A stretch of 64,000 bases of DNA from Brevibacterium sp. RIT 803 (GCF_016892625.1 NZ_JAFEMW010000004.1:186001-250000), one strand, 5' to 3'; positions 36,507-45,021 are shown, numbered from the stretch's first letter. The notes: generated by a model not told the origin, from the sequence alone. Numbers and translations: made by a program.

Positions 36507-38678
36507 CTACTCGTAGGTGTCGTTCGACGTCGCACGCTCGAGGAGCGAAGCCGGCGGGGCGAACCGGTCGCCGTAGGTTGCTGCAAGTTCCTTCGCACGT
36601 TCGGCGAAACCGCTCAGGCCGCCCTCGTACTGGTTGACGTACTGGAGCACACCACCGGTCCAGGCGGGGAATCCGATGCCGAAGATCGAGCCGATGTTCG
36701 CATCCGGCACAGAGGTGAGCACTCCCTCGTCGAGGCATTTGATCGTCTCGATCGCCTCGGCGAAGAGCATCCGCTCCTGCAGGTCCGCGAAGGGCTGGGT
36801 CGTGGAACCGGAGTCGTACTTCTCGCGCAGGCCCGGCCATAGCTTGCCGCGTCTGCCGTCCTCGTCGTATTCGTAGAATCCGGCGCCGTCCTTGCGGCCC
36901 GTGCGCCCGGCTTCCTCGACCATCCAGTCGAAGACCACATCGGAGGGGTGGCTCTCGCGCTTGCCTCCGGCGGCCTCGATTGCCTCTTCGGTCTCCTTCC
37001 GGATCTTCTGCGACAGAGTCAGCGTCAGTTCGTCGAGCAGCTGCAGGGCACCGGTCGGGTACCCGGCCTGCAGTGCGGCCTGCTCCACCGATGCCGGTTC
37101 CACGCCCTCACCGACGGCGGCGACCGCCTCGGCGATGAATGTGCCGATCACACGGGAGGTGAAGAAGCCACGGCTGTCGGTGACGACGATCGGGGTCTTC
37201 TTGATCTGCTGCACGAGGTCGAAGGTGCGTGCCAGTGTCTCGTCCGAGGTGTTCTCACCACGGATGATCTCAACCAGGGGCATCTTGTCGGCGGGCGAGA
37301 AGAAGTGGACGCCGATGAAGTCGGAATCGCGCTTGACCCCGGTGGCCAGGTCGGTGATCGGCAGAGTCGAGGTGTTGGAGCCGAGCACCGCATCGGAGTC
37401 GACGACGTCCTGGATCTCCTGGAACACCTGCTGCTTGAGGGGCACCGATTCGAAGACCGCTTCGATGACGAAGTCGACGCCGGCGAAATCATCGGCCGAA
37501 GCACTCGGCGTGATCCGATCGAGGACGGCCTTGCTCTTCTCCGCGGTGGTCTTACCCTTGGCCAGAGCTGATTCCTCACGCTTGCGCGCATAGGCCTTGC
37601 CCTTGTCCGCGGCCTCGATCTTGACGTCCTTGAGGACCACCTCGATGCCCGCCTTGGCTGCGGTGTAGGCGATCGCGGCGCCCATCATTCCAGCGCCGAG
37701 GACGCCGAGCTTCTTCACCTGGCGCGGTTCGAAGCCATCGGGCCTCGAGCCGCCTGAGTTGATGTGACCGAGGTCGAAGAAGAATGCCTTGATCATGTTC
37801 TTCGCCACGGGAGTGTGAGTGAGGTGGATGAAGTAGCGGGTTTCGACGGCCAGGGCCGTGTCGATATCGACGTAGGCGCCTTCGACGGCGGCGGCGACTG
37901 CCGCACGTGGTGCCGGCATCGGCGCGCCATTGGTCTGGCGACGCAACAGGGCAGGCAGCGCGGGCAGCATCGCACCCAGTGACGGTGAGGTGGGTGATCC
38001 GCCTGGGATTCTGAAGCCCTTGACGTCCCAGGGCTGAGTCGCCTCGGGGTTGGCCTTGATCCAGGCTTTGGCACGATCTTCGAGCTCGGCCACGGGGGCG
38101 AGTTCGTCGATGAGGCCGAGCTTGAGAGCCTCGGCTGCCTTGAACTTCGTCGACGGCAGGATTGCCTTCTGCAGTGCGTTCTGGAGGCCCATCAGGCGTA
38201 CGGCTCTGGCGACACCGCCACCGCCGGGCAGGAGGCCCAGGGAGACTTCGGGGAATCCAACCCGCAGGCTGGAGACGTCCTCCGCTGCAATGCGGTGATG
38301 TGCGACGAGCGCGACCTCGAGGCCGCCTCCGAGTGCGGCACCGTTGATGGCTGCGACGACGGGCTTGCCCAGCGTCTCGAGGCGGCGCATGACCGCCTTC
38401 ATGTGGTTGGTCAGTGCGGCTTCGGCCTCCGAGTTCTCAGGGTCGGCGGCGCGCAGCTTATTGAGGTCCCCGCCTGCGAAGAAGGTCTTCTTCGCCGAGG
38501 TGAGGACGACGCCGGTGATGTCATCGACGTTTGCTTCGAGCCAGTCCACGACGCCCTCGAAGGCATCCTTGAAGTGGTCGTTCATCGTGTTGACCTTGGA
38601 ATTCGGGTCGTCGAGGACGACGGTGACGATTCCGTCCGAGTCAGTGGAATGGGAGTAAGTCGTTTCAGTGTTCGTCAT
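36507..38678 (-). CDS. fadB: Multifunctional fatty-acid oxidation protein (enoyl-CoA hydratase/3-hydroxyacyl-CoA dehydrogenase)
   Basis: A ~723-residue beta-oxidation enzyme. The N-terminal crotonase domain shows GAALGGGLEVAL (Glu121) and GFPEVSLGLLPGGGG (Glu144), the two catalytic glutamates. The NAD-binding 3-hydroxyacyl-CoA dehydrogenase domain begins VKKLGVLGAGMMGAAIAY (GAGMMG at 328-333). SNTSTLPI and GVHFFSPADKMPLVEII follow. The C-terminal dimer domains carry PTGALQLLDELTL. AAAGGG at 6-8 bases supports ATG 38678. It is one base after the thiolase stop, forming a FadA-FadB pair that shortens fatty acyl-CoA. Confidence 0.94.
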   Translation of the reverse strand: MTNTETTYSHSTDSDGIVTVVLDDPNSKVNTMNDHFKDAFEGVVDWLEANVDDITGVVLTSAKKTFFAGGDLNKLRAADPENSEAEAALTNHMKAVMRRLETLGKPVVAAINGAALGGGLEVALVAHHRIAAEDVSSLRVGFPEVSLGLLPGGGGVARAVRLMGLQNALQKAILPSTKFKAAEALKLGLIDELAPVAELEDRAKAWIKANPEATQPWDVKGFRIPGGSPTSPSLGAMLPALPALLRRQTNGAPMPAPRAAVAAAVEGAYVDIDTALAVETRYFIHLTHTPVAKNMIKAFFFDLGHINSGGSRPDGFEPRQVKKLGVLGAGMMGAAIAYTAAKAGIEVVLKDVKIEAADKGKAYARKREESALAKGKTTAEKSKAVLDRITPSASADDFAGVDFVIEAVFESVPLKQQVFQEIQDVVDSDAVLGSNTSTLPITDLATGVKRDSDFIGVHFFSPADKMPLVEIIRGENTSDETLARTFDLVQQIKKTPIVVTDSRGFFTSRVIGTFIAEAVAAVGEGVEPASVEQAALQAGYPTGALQLLDELTLTLSQKIRKETEEAIEAAGGKRESHPSDVVFDWMVEEAGRTGRKDGAGFYEYDEDGRRGKLWPGLREKYDSGSTTQPFADLQERMLFAEAIETIKCLDEGVLTSVPDANIGSIFGIGFPAWTGGVLQYVNQYEGGLSGFAERAKELAATYGDRFAPPASLLERATSNDTYE

Positions 38679-38679
38679 G

Positions 38680-39888
38680 TCAGACCCTTTCGATGATCGT
38701 CGCAATGCCCATTCCGCCGCCGATGCACAGCGTGACGAGGCCACGCTGAAGATCGCGACGTTCGAGTTCGTCGAGGACGGTGCCGAGGATCATGGCACCG
38801 GTGGCACCCAGAGGATGGCCCATGGCAATTGCTCCGCCGTTGACGTTGACCTTGTCATGCGGAATGTTGAGGTCCTTCATCCACTTCAGGACCACTGCAC
38901 CGAAGGCTTCGTTGAGTTCGAACAGGTCGATGTCCTCGACGGTCAGTCCGGCCTTGTCCAGCGCCTTCTGCGTCGCGGGTGCGGGACCGGTGAGCATGAT
39001 GGTCGGTTCGGATCCTGTGACGGCAGTGGAGACGATGCGAGCGCGCGGCGTCATATTCATCGTCTGACCCACCTCGGCGTCGCCGATGATGACGAGGCTG
39101 GCCCCGTCGACGATTCCCGAGGAGTTCGCTGCGGTGTGGACGTGGTCGATCTCCTCGACCCAGTGGTACTTCTGCAGAGCAACCTCGTCGAAGCCTGTCT
39201 GTGCAGCGACTTTGGTGAAGGCCGGGGGCAGCTTCGACAGGGACTCCACCGTCGAACCGGGACGCATGTGCTCATCGGTGTCGAGCAGGGTCACACCGTT
39301 GATGTCTTTGACGGGGACGATCGACTTCTCGAAATAGCCGTTCTTCCAGGCGTTGGCGGCGCGCTTCTGCGACTCCTCGGCGAATTCGTCGATATCGGTG
39401 CGGCTGAATCCCTCTGTGGTTGCGATGAGATCGGCGCTGATGCCCTGGGGCACGAAGTAGGTGTCGAAGTTCGTCGTCGGGTCCTGTGCCCATGCGCCTC
39501 CGTCGGAGCCGAGGGGAACGCGCGACATCGATTCGACGCCGCCTGCCAGGACGAGGTTCTCGAATCCGCTGCCGACCTTCTGTGCGGCGATGTTGACCGC
39601 TTCGAGCCCGGATGCGCAGAATCGGTTGACCTGAACACCGGCGACGGATTCATCGAGGCCTGCGACGAGCGCCGCGGTGCGAGCGATGTCTCCGCCCTGT
39701 TCACCGACGGGTGAGACAACGCCCAAGACCATGTCGTCGATCGCTTTGTCGTCGAGATCGGGGTTGCGTTCGCGCAGGGCATCGATGAGCCCTGTCACAA
39801 GATCGATTGGTTTGACGCTGTGCAGGGCTCCGCCGCGGTTCTTTCCGCGCGGCGTGCGCACTGCGTCGTAGATGTACGCTTCGCTCAT
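38680..39888 (-). CDS. fadA: Acetyl-CoA C-acyltransferase (thiolase)
   Basis: A 402-residue thiolase that cleaves 3-ketoacyl-CoA with CoA at the end of each beta-oxidation round. The acyl-binding Cys is Cys91 in [12 protein letters not shown]. The C-terminal motifs are [10 protein letters not shown] and CIGGGMGIA, the latter with the second catalytic Cys. GAGGAACAG precedes the ATG. It is the first gene of the fadA-fadB pair. The leader contains a nested hairpin and further palindromes. Confidence 0.94.
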   Translation of the reverse strand: MSEAYIYDAVRTPRGKNRGGALHSVKPIDLVTGLIDALRERNPDLDDKAIDDMVLGVVSPVGEQGGDIARTAALVAGLDESVAGVQVNRFCASGLEAVNIAAQKVGSGFENLVLAGGVESMSRVPLGSDGGAWAQDPTTNFDTYFVPQGISADLIATTEGFSRTDIDEFAEESQKRAANAWKNGYFEKSIVPVKDINGVTLLDTDEHMRPGSTVESLSKLPPAFTKVAAQTGFDEVALQKYHWVEEIDHVHTAANSSGIVDGASLVIIGDAEVGQTMNMTPRARIVSTAVTGSEPTIMLTGPAPATQKALDKAGLTVEDIDLFELNEAFGAVVLKWMKDLNIPHDKVNVNGGAIAMGHPLGATGAMILGTVLDELERRDLQRGLVTLCIGGGMGIATIIERV

Positions 39889-39910
39889 CTGTTCCTCACA
39901 GTCCTAGAGA

Positions 39911-39943
39911 ACGGTCGACGATCACGTTCGTGACTTCGACCGT
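39911..39943 (-). promoter_or_regulatory. Nested hairpin in the thiolase leader
   Basis: ACGGTCGA pairs with TCGACCGT around an inner TCACG-TT-CGTGA stem. It lies 23-55 bases before the ATG and ends near the ribosome site. It may be an mRNA structure or a double operator. No known class is recognised. Confidence 0.45.
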
Positions 39944-39947
39944 GGAT

Positions 39948-39993
39948 ACGTCAATGACGTCCGTTCAGCCTCACCGGCTGATCGATCGTTCAG
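39948..39993. promoter_or_regulatory. Palindromes and CGTTCAG repeats upstream of fadA
   Basis: ACGTCA-A-TGACGT (39948-39960) is a perfect palindrome. CTGATCGATCGTTCAG (39978-39993) is one with a single mismatched pair. CGTTCAG occurs twice, 25 bases apart. These are candidate sites for the regulator of the beta-oxidation pair. The rest of the 275-base gap to the next gene shows only scattered TGTGA/TCACA motifs. Confidence 0.4.
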
Positions 39994-40121
39994 TAACATT
40001 CACTCCACCATTCAATACCAGTTGCGTGTGATGGTCAACACGAAAACACCCGGCAGTGACTGTGACGGGGCACTCACAGGGTGTGACTTTTCCGTGACCT
40101 TTAAATCACGGGCGAAGTGTT

Positions 40122-40127
40122 TATAAT
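40122..40127 (+). promoter_or_regulatory. TATAAT -10 element for the secreted Lys-rich protein gene
   Basis: A perfect TATAAT in AT-rich context 35 bases upstream of the ATG. The -35 region is poor. A CCGTGA-N8-TCACGG inverted repeat (40092-40111) overlaps it, suggesting an activator or repressor. Confidence 0.55.
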
Positions 40128-40162
40128 AATGAAACCTCACACTCTTAGTTTCCTGGAGAATC

Positions 40163-40609
40163 ATGACCTCGATCATTCCTGCCCGATTCACAGCGGCTCA
40201 AACTGCGCCCGCTGCTTCCCAGAGTGCGCGCTCGCGCATGGGTTCTCAATTCCTCGCGCTGACTTTGGCTGCGGGACTGCTCGCTGGTCCAATCGTGCTC
40301 GATGCCCCTCCCGCCGAGGCCGCCACGAAGAAGTGTGCGGCGAAGATGTCGATCTCGAAACCGCGGCAGTACTCAAACACCGTGGTGAAGGTTTCCAAGG
40401 TTGGGGCGAAAGCGAAGGTCACCACGACCGCGCACTACAAGACGACGAAGACCAAGAAGAAGGCGACTGCTTCGACGAGGGGTGCTGCGAACCTCAAGTA
40501 CTACATTTCGCGAGCGACTCCAGGCAAAAAGGTGTCGGTGACCGTAGTGGCGAAGAAGGGCAAAACGACCTGGAAATGCTCGACCTCGTTCAAACCCAAG
40601 AAGAAGTAG
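40163..40609 (+). CDS. Small secreted lysine-rich protein
   Basis: I do not recognise the family. The 148-residue precursor has a long n-region, a hydrophobic core (FLALTLAAGLLAGPIVL) and a probable signal-peptidase site after AEA (about residue 53). The mature ~95 residues are strongly basic (Lys in doublets and triplets), Thr/Val-rich and beta-prone, with exactly two Cys (near each end) that could form one disulfide. Pattern pieces such as KVTTTAHYKTTKTKKK look like short beta repeats. CTGGAGAATC precedes the ATG. An outward-acting cationic protein or wall-binding factor is possible but unproven. Confidence 0.72.
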   Translation: MTSIIPARFTAAQTAPAASQSARSRMGSQFLALTLAAGLLAGPIVLDAPPAEAATKKCAAKMSISKPRQYSNTVVKVSKVGAKAKVTTTAHYKTTKTKKKATASTRGAANLKYYISRATPGKKVSVTVVAKKGKTTWKCSTSFKPKKK

Positions 40610-40656
40610 GCCGCCTGGGCGCGTAGAACAATCGCCTGTCGGTGGGAAGATGAACC

Positions 40657-42189
40657 ATGCGTCGATTCTTCGCGGTGACCTCGATTCTGTCTCGGGGACG
40701 GGCAGGCTGGATGTACTTCTGGCCGATCATGGCCTCGTTGTGCGTGTATGTCATAGCTCTGTCCGTCTTCGCTCCTCTCTTCGGCACCATCGAACGGGCG
40801 GGTGCCGACGAGAGAGGCCAGACTCCGGCCCCCGCTCCGACGACAGCGGAACATCCACCTAGCTCACCCCCGAATTTCTCAATTGCGGTCGGCACGGACG
40901 ACGAACCGCGGGAGATGCCGGCGATCCAGAGCGCAATGACGGACTACCTGTCATTTTCGGATCAGTTCTTCACCAGGCTCGAGCAGGGCGCGGTCCCTCC
41001 CGACTTCTCCACGACTGAACGCGAGCTTTCACCTGACGCCGCCCGCGCTCAGGTGAAGGATGGGACTTCGGTACTCGCAGTCCTATTGCCGAAGGACCTC
41101 ACTCCGCAGGCCATCGACGACATCAGAGCGTATTACCGCGGTGACATCGATGCCCCGCGCTACACGATCACTGTCCTGGCAAGTCCGCAGGCACTGAACG
41201 AGGACAAGTTCGTCCTCAACCAATACCGGGATCAGGTCATCCGCCAAGCGGAGGAGCATGTCTCCGAGCAGATTCGCATCGTCGCCCAGAAGTTCGGATG
41301 CGAGACCGGGGAGCAGGCCTGCCCACGTACTTCGAAAGAGGCCCAACGCGCCTTCGAGCGGCCCTTCGACATCAATGTTGAGAATGTCAGCGGCCCACCG
41401 GCCGTCGACTACTTCAGCCAGAAAACGGATGAGAGCAGTCCTTCGCCTCATGTCCAGCCCTCTGCACCTGCAACGGCGGCTGCCTCGCCGTCCGACCCCG
41501 CTGCCACGTCCTCCGCCACAGATGCCGCATCTTCCCGATCGCACGCTCCACAGTCGTCGGCCAGTGCCGGAATCTCCGCGATCATCAGTGCACTTATCCT
41601 CGCCGCGGTCACTTTGGCCATACTGTCATCGGCGACCGTCAATCGGGCGGCGGGACTGCAGGTCGCGATCATCGGGCCATGGCGATCGCTGTCACCTCAG
41701 AGACCATTCCCCAGAAGAACGTTGCTGAGCCAGAAATTCGGACTGGCCGCCGCCGGAACACTCGCACTGACTACGGCGGCCGCCGTCAGCACGGCATGGC
41801 TGGGACGGAACATCGTCGACAGCCTCGGCGCCTACCCGAGTCTCCGGCTGATCGCGATCATCGGATTCTTCTGTCTCGTCTGCCTGACTGCAGTGATCGT
41901 CATCCTCGCCGTCACCGACACCCTGGGGGTGCTGGCCGGAGTTTTAGTCGCTGTCGGCGCTGTTGTCTGGGGAACCGTCTGGAACACCGTGGCGAATCTT
42001 CTCGACCCCAGCCATTCGGACTGGTGGTCCAGTGCCACGATGCTCATCGGCGGAAGCAGACATCTGGCTGGAGAACTGGTGCCGACGCTTGTCGTCCTGC
42101 TGATCATCCTTGTCGCAGCATTGATCGGCAGCCTCGCCGTGACCGGTGCTTTCGATCGGAGATTCAGCACTCAGATCACGCGGTCATAG
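40657..42189 (+). CDS. Membrane protein with large external domain (YhgE/DUF3533-like)
   Basis: A 510-residue protein. One helix near the N-terminus (about 18-44) is followed by a ~260-residue extracytoplasmic region, whose later part is Ser/Pro/Ala-rich and probably disordered. Then come about six helices (SAGISAIISALILAAVTLAIL onward, GVLAGVLVAVGAVVWGTVW, LVPTLVVLLIILVAALIGS). The layout resembles YhgE/Pip and ABC-2-like permeases, but I see no decisive motif. No ATPase is adjacent. It lies 47 bases after the secreted Lys-rich protein gene and may be co-transcribed, suggesting export of, or protection from, that protein. Confidence 0.6.
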   Translation: MRRFFAVTSILSRGRAGWMYFWPIMASLCVYVIALSVFAPLFGTIERAGADERGQTPAPAPTTAEHPPSSPPNFSIAVGTDDEPREMPAIQSAMTDYLSFSDQFFTRLEQGAVPPDFSTTERELSPDAARAQVKDGTSVLAVLLPKDLTPQAIDDIRAYYRGDIDAPRYTITVLASPQALNEDKFVLNQYRDQVIRQAEEHVSEQIRIVAQKFGCETGEQACPRTSKEAQRAFERPFDINVENVSGPPAVDYFSQKTDESSPSPHVQPSAPATAAASPSDPAATSSATDAASSRSHAPQSSASAGISAIISALILAAVTLAILSSATVNRAAGLQVAIIGPWRSLSPQRPFPRRTLLSQKFGLAAAGTLALTTAAAVSTAWLGRNIVDSLGAYPSLRLIAIIGFFCLVCLTAVIVILAVTDTLGVLAGVLVAVGAVVWGTVWNTVANLLDPSHSDWWSSATMLIGGSRHLAGELVPTLVVLLIILVAALIGSLAVTGAFDRRFSTQITRS

Positions 42190-42213
42190 GGGGCCTGGGT
42201 TACGTTGCCCGGG

Positions 42214-42360
42214 CTACTTTGCGTACTTGCTGGTGCCGCCGTGGACACTGCTGACTTTGAGGCCCACGTTCGGACGGTTGCCAAACTGCCCCTCGGGTCG
42301 GCACTTAGATAGGATCTGGCTCTTCCTGGGCCCCGAGCCCGTCTCATCAACGGTGCTCAT
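42214..42360 (-). CDS. 48-residue ORF, unknown
   Basis: A short basic protein starting MSTVDETGSGPRKSQILSK. Its ATG overlaps the stop of the upstream interrupted frame as ATGA, which favours real translation at some time. Third positions are G/C-rich. There is no recognisable domain. It could be the remains of a mobile-element gene. Confidence 0.35.
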   Translation of the reverse strand: MSTVDETGSGPRKSQILSKCRPEGQFGNRPNVGLKVSSVHGGTSKYAK

Positions 42361-42602
42361 AGTCCGATGACCACGACGGTCTGTTCGACATGCACGGTCA
42401 CGCCGTTGAGAACAACGTGCTGGAGGCCGCCGATGATGAGGATGCTGGTATCGAATCCGTGGCTGGGGATGATGTTGGTGAGGGTGCCTTTGCGGCAGCA
42501 TCATGGGGCTGAGGGGTTCGGCAAGACGATTGTCGTGCCGAGTTCAGCCGCGTCGAAGTGTCGTGCGATCACGCACGAAGCTTGTGACCGGGCACGGTAG
42601 CG
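42357..42602 (-). pseudogene. UGA-interrupted coding fragment, unknown
   Basis: One minus-strand frame reads through ARHFDAAELGTTIVLPNPSAP, hits a TGA, and continues as CRKGTLTNIIPSHGFDTSIL, ending VTVHVEQTVVVIGL. Codon third positions in the second half are about 85% G/C, unlike the overlapping plus-strand frames, so it was probably coding. There is no start codon after the upstream TAA. The fold looks beta-rich; the family is not recognised. Confidence 0.4.
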
Positions 42603-42688
42603 TTACCAGAGACGACACGCGGAGAATCAGGCACGGCTGGAATCCCCACATAAACACCCACCCAGGCTATGACGGCCCGAGGGTTGTT

Positions 42689-43084
42689 CTACATGAGATG
42701 ACTCCAATTACGTCGCCTGGTTGGGAAGTTCTCCATGTCGATTACGATCGGTTCGCAATTGTCATCGTGGTACACGACTTCACCACCGGAAGCCGTATCC
42801 CGGCCTTCGTGATGGTCCTCGAGGATACGGTTTGCGATAAGCGCGAGCGCTGCATGCTGTGCCCCACGACTGTTTCCCATCGCGACGACCGCGTCTGCAC
42901 TGTTCGCCTCAACTTCGTCTGCGAGTCCCTGGACGTTGAGGCTGAAACTCACAGGAGACCCTTCACTGTCACGCATCGGGAATGTCATTTCAGGGCCACG
43001 AACTTCACGGTCTCCTACAGCCCCCACCATGTCGGCCAGGCGTCCGGCGAGAACGTAGTCTAAGTCTCGGATCTTCTTGGTCAT
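42689..43084 (-). CDS. 131-residue acidic protein, unknown
   Basis: The product begins MTKKIRDLDYVLAGRLADMV and is acidic and soluble with no membrane segment. A central SFSLNVQGLADEVEA and a late NRILEDHHEG are the most ordered-looking parts. The ATG overlaps the stop of the preceding 44-residue ORF (ATGA). Base composition is less G/C-rich than neighbours, suggesting import. The plus-strand frame over the same bases has poor protein character. Confidence 0.45.
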   Translation of the reverse strand: MTKKIRDLDYVLAGRLADMVGAVGDREVRGPEMTFPMRDSEGSPVSFSLNVQGLADEVEANSADAVVAMGNSRGAQHAALALIANRILEDHHEGRDTASGGEVVYHDDNCEPIVIDMENFPTRRRNWSHLM

Positions 43085-43215
43085 TCGCGCTTCTTTGCCG
43101 GGCATGAGGTGTATGAGGTGATTATGTTTTTGCCTTTGAACGAGACTGACGCATTGGTCCGCCCCACTTGTACGGCCGCAGCTCCGAGTGGCACCTGAGA
43201 TTTCATCGGCTTCAT
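43081..43215 (-). CDS. 44-residue ORF coupled to the 131-residue gene, unknown
   Basis: AAAGGG lies seven bases before the ATG, and the stop overlaps the next start as ATGA. The product (MKPMKSQVPLGAAAVQVGRT...) is basic with one Cys near the end. A two-gene unit of unknown function is inferred. Size and coupling would suit an antitoxin/toxin-like pair, but no motif supports that. Confidence 0.3.
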   Translation of the reverse strand: MKPMKSQVPLGAAAVQVGRTNASVSFKGKNIITSYTSCPAKKRE

Positions 43216-43347
43216 CAGTTTTCCCTTTGAGGTATTCCACAAGTTAGATTGCCACTATTTAGCGACCCTCGTGAACCTACCTGCCGCCGCGCTTCTTCAC
43301 GACCCTCATAAGTATGAGATTCGGCCTCCCGTGGCACACTGCCGCAT

Positions 43348-43461
43348 ATGGTTCCAGGCACCTTGCACGAGCCGTCGAAGCATGACCGGCTGATTCGCGA
43401 CCTGAAGAAGGCTGCGCAGACTGCGGCGGCCTGTGAGGCGTTGTACCGACGCATCGATTGA
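43348..43461 (+). other. 37-codon open frame, possible gene remnant
   Basis: Starts MVPGTLHEPSKHDRLIRDLK with well-biased codons but no ribosome site, and stops 128 bases before the integrase remnant in another frame. It may be the broken start of a protein encoded with the integrase. Confidence 0.25.
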
Positions 43462-43589
43462 CCACTCCAGAGTTACACCGTCGTACTCGACGGACTCGCG
43501 GAGACTCCTGGATGCGGATGTGGCCTACAGTTACGCTCCGGACGTCGTCGATCGAGTCAGATTGCTGCAGACGGCTATTTCCTTCGCGC

Positions 43590-43746
43590 TTCTCTCTTAC
43601 CTTAAGCTACCTGGTTACACGTCGGATGATGTGGACAATGCGTCCAAGTAGTTGGGCCACTCCGAGATCGGCGTGACGGCGAAACACTATGCCCAGCGGT
43701 TCAATATTGGTCCCGCGAGTGCCGTTGGCGTGCTCGACAAGTGCGT
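43590..43746 (+). pseudogene. Tyrosine integrase C-terminal remnant
   Basis: The frame reads YLKLPGYTSDDVDNASK, a TAG stop (43649), then LGHSEIGVTAKHYAQRF and GPASAVGVLDK. LGH followed by a Tyr in the HYA context is the catalytic end of phage-type integrases (the box II His and the Tyr nucleophile). The catalytic core and N-terminus are missing. It points at tRNA-Thr 80 bases away, the classic attachment target. Confidence 0.72.
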
Positions 43747-43777
43747 GCAAAGCGTGTCATTCGTAGCTCTGAGCAAG

Positions 43778-43818
43778 AAAAATCCCCTCCCCCAGACCGT
43801 TAAGCCTGGTGGGAGAGG
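43778..43818 (-). terminator. Rho-independent terminator of tRNA-Thr
   Basis: On the minus strand CCTCTCCCACCAG pairs with CTGGGGGAGGGG and is followed by ATTTTTCTT. It starts 8 bases after the tRNA 3' end. One of the few terminators here with a real T run. Confidence 0.82.
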
Positions 43819-43825
43819 ATGGACG

Positions 43826-43898
43826 AGCCGCCTGCGAGAATCGAACTCGCGACCTATTCATTACGAGTGAATCGCTCTACCGACTGAGCTAAGGCGGC
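43826..43898 (-). tRNA. tRNA-Thr (CGT anticodon)
   Basis: The 73-nt cloverleaf has acceptor GCCGCCT/AGGCGGC, D arm TTAGCTCAGTCGGTAGAGC, anticodon stem ATTCA/TGAAT with loop CTCGTAA (anticodon CGT, codon ACG), and T arm with GTTCGATTC. The 3' CCA is not encoded. A tyrosine-integrase remnant lies on its 3' side. Confidence 0.95.
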
Positions 43899-44024
43899 AA
43901 CCGAGCTAACTCTAGCCAAAACCAGGACTCCTGGTCAAAAGGAACGCAGCCGAACCCCACCGACGTAACACAGCTCACATATGCTGGACTTCCCTGCGCA
44001 CTCTCTCCCCATCTCAGGAGGAAC

Positions 44025-44936
44025 ATGAGAACCGTGGTACTGACCGTCCCTCAGGTCTCTGAACTTCCCGATATCGGTGCTGTGCTCGATCGATGGCAGT
44101 CCGATGCCGGCCCACTTCACCTCCACACCGGCGACCTGGGCTGGTATTCGCTGAGAGGTGCAGAAGCAACAGCTCAGGCACTGCGCGTCTGGCGATGCCA
44201 GGACAGGATCCTGGCAATCGGGTTGCTTGACGGCGAGAACCTTCTACGTCTGTCTGTTGACCCGGATCTCACTCACGATGACGCTTTGGCGCGGCAGATC
44301 GAATCCGACATCGAATCATCGGACGGGACTGCTTCGAGGACGGACACCGCTGTCTTCGAAAAGGGAACGGCAATCGTCGAAGCTCGGGGAGCAATTCGCC
44401 TCTGCGATCTTCTGAAGACCCGCGGATGGGGCAACGATGAGCCGTGGACTCCGATGAGCCGTGACTTGAGTCTGCCGGTGGAACAATCCGACATCCGAGT
44501 TGACGTTGCCGGGCCAGACGATGCTGCGGCCTGGACGACCATTCACTGGTCGGCCTTTCGCGGTGTGCCCTATACCTCTGACAAGAGACAGCAATTCGTC
44601 GACCGATGGCACACGATGATGTCTGGCCCTTTCTCCTCCCGAGCACAGTGCCTGCTGGGGTATGACAACAGTGGTCTGCCGGTCGCCGTGGCGACAGTAT
44701 GGTCTGCGGGCCCGAACCGTCCCGGACTGCTCGAACCGTTGGCCGTCCACCGTGACCAACAGGGTCACGGCTACGGAAAAGCCATGGCGGTTGCTGCCGC
44801 AAGACGCCTGCAGCATTTGGGATCGTCGTCAGCATCAGTCTGCACCGAGAGTTCGAACATGGGCGCCGTCGCCGCCTACTCGTCTGCCGGCTACATTCCT
44901 CGCCCCCAGGTGAAGGATCTTCGCCGCGGCAGTTGA
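44025..44936 (+). CDS. GNAT acetyltransferase, two-part
   Basis: A 303-residue protein. The first ~150 residues resemble a degenerate GNAT half. The second half has the acetyl-CoA site LEPLAVHRDQQGHGYGKAMAV (Q/R-x-x-G-x-G/A) and the late NMGAVAAYSSAGYIP. Target unknown. AGGAGGAAC gives a clear ATG. It restarts ordinary chromosome after the tRNA-side island. Confidence 0.82.
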   Translation: MRTVVLTVPQVSELPDIGAVLDRWQSDAGPLHLHTGDLGWYSLRGAEATAQALRVWRCQDRILAIGLLDGENLLRLSVDPDLTHDDALARQIESDIESSDGTASRTDTAVFEKGTAIVEARGAIRLCDLLKTRGWGNDEPWTPMSRDLSLPVEQSDIRVDVAGPDDAAAWTTIHWSAFRGVPYTSDKRQQFVDRWHTMMSGPFSSRAQCLLGYDNSGLPVAVATVWSAGPNRPGLLEPLAVHRDQQGHGYGKAMAVAAARRLQHLGSSSASVCTESSNMGAVAAYSSAGYIPRPQVKDLRRGS

Positions 44937-45021
44937 AGCCTCCCCGCCCTCACGTCTCTGCGGCAGCTCACCGGTTAACCTGGTGGAGACAGACATTCCA
45001 CAAGAGAAAAGGTTGACGCAC

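Noticed and set aside
40060..40079. CRP/GlxR consensus site
   Set aside because: Half-sites are correct but the spacer is 8, not 6, so it was listed only as a weak observation.
42357..42602. In-frame UGA as a selenocysteine codon
   Set aside because: No selenoprotein family similarity, no start codon upstream, and a decayed setting; a stop in a pseudogene is simpler.
42503..43063. Plus-strand frame of 186 codons over the 131-residue gene
   Set aside because: Irregular composition, no ribosome site; the minus-strand frame has better coupling and protein character.
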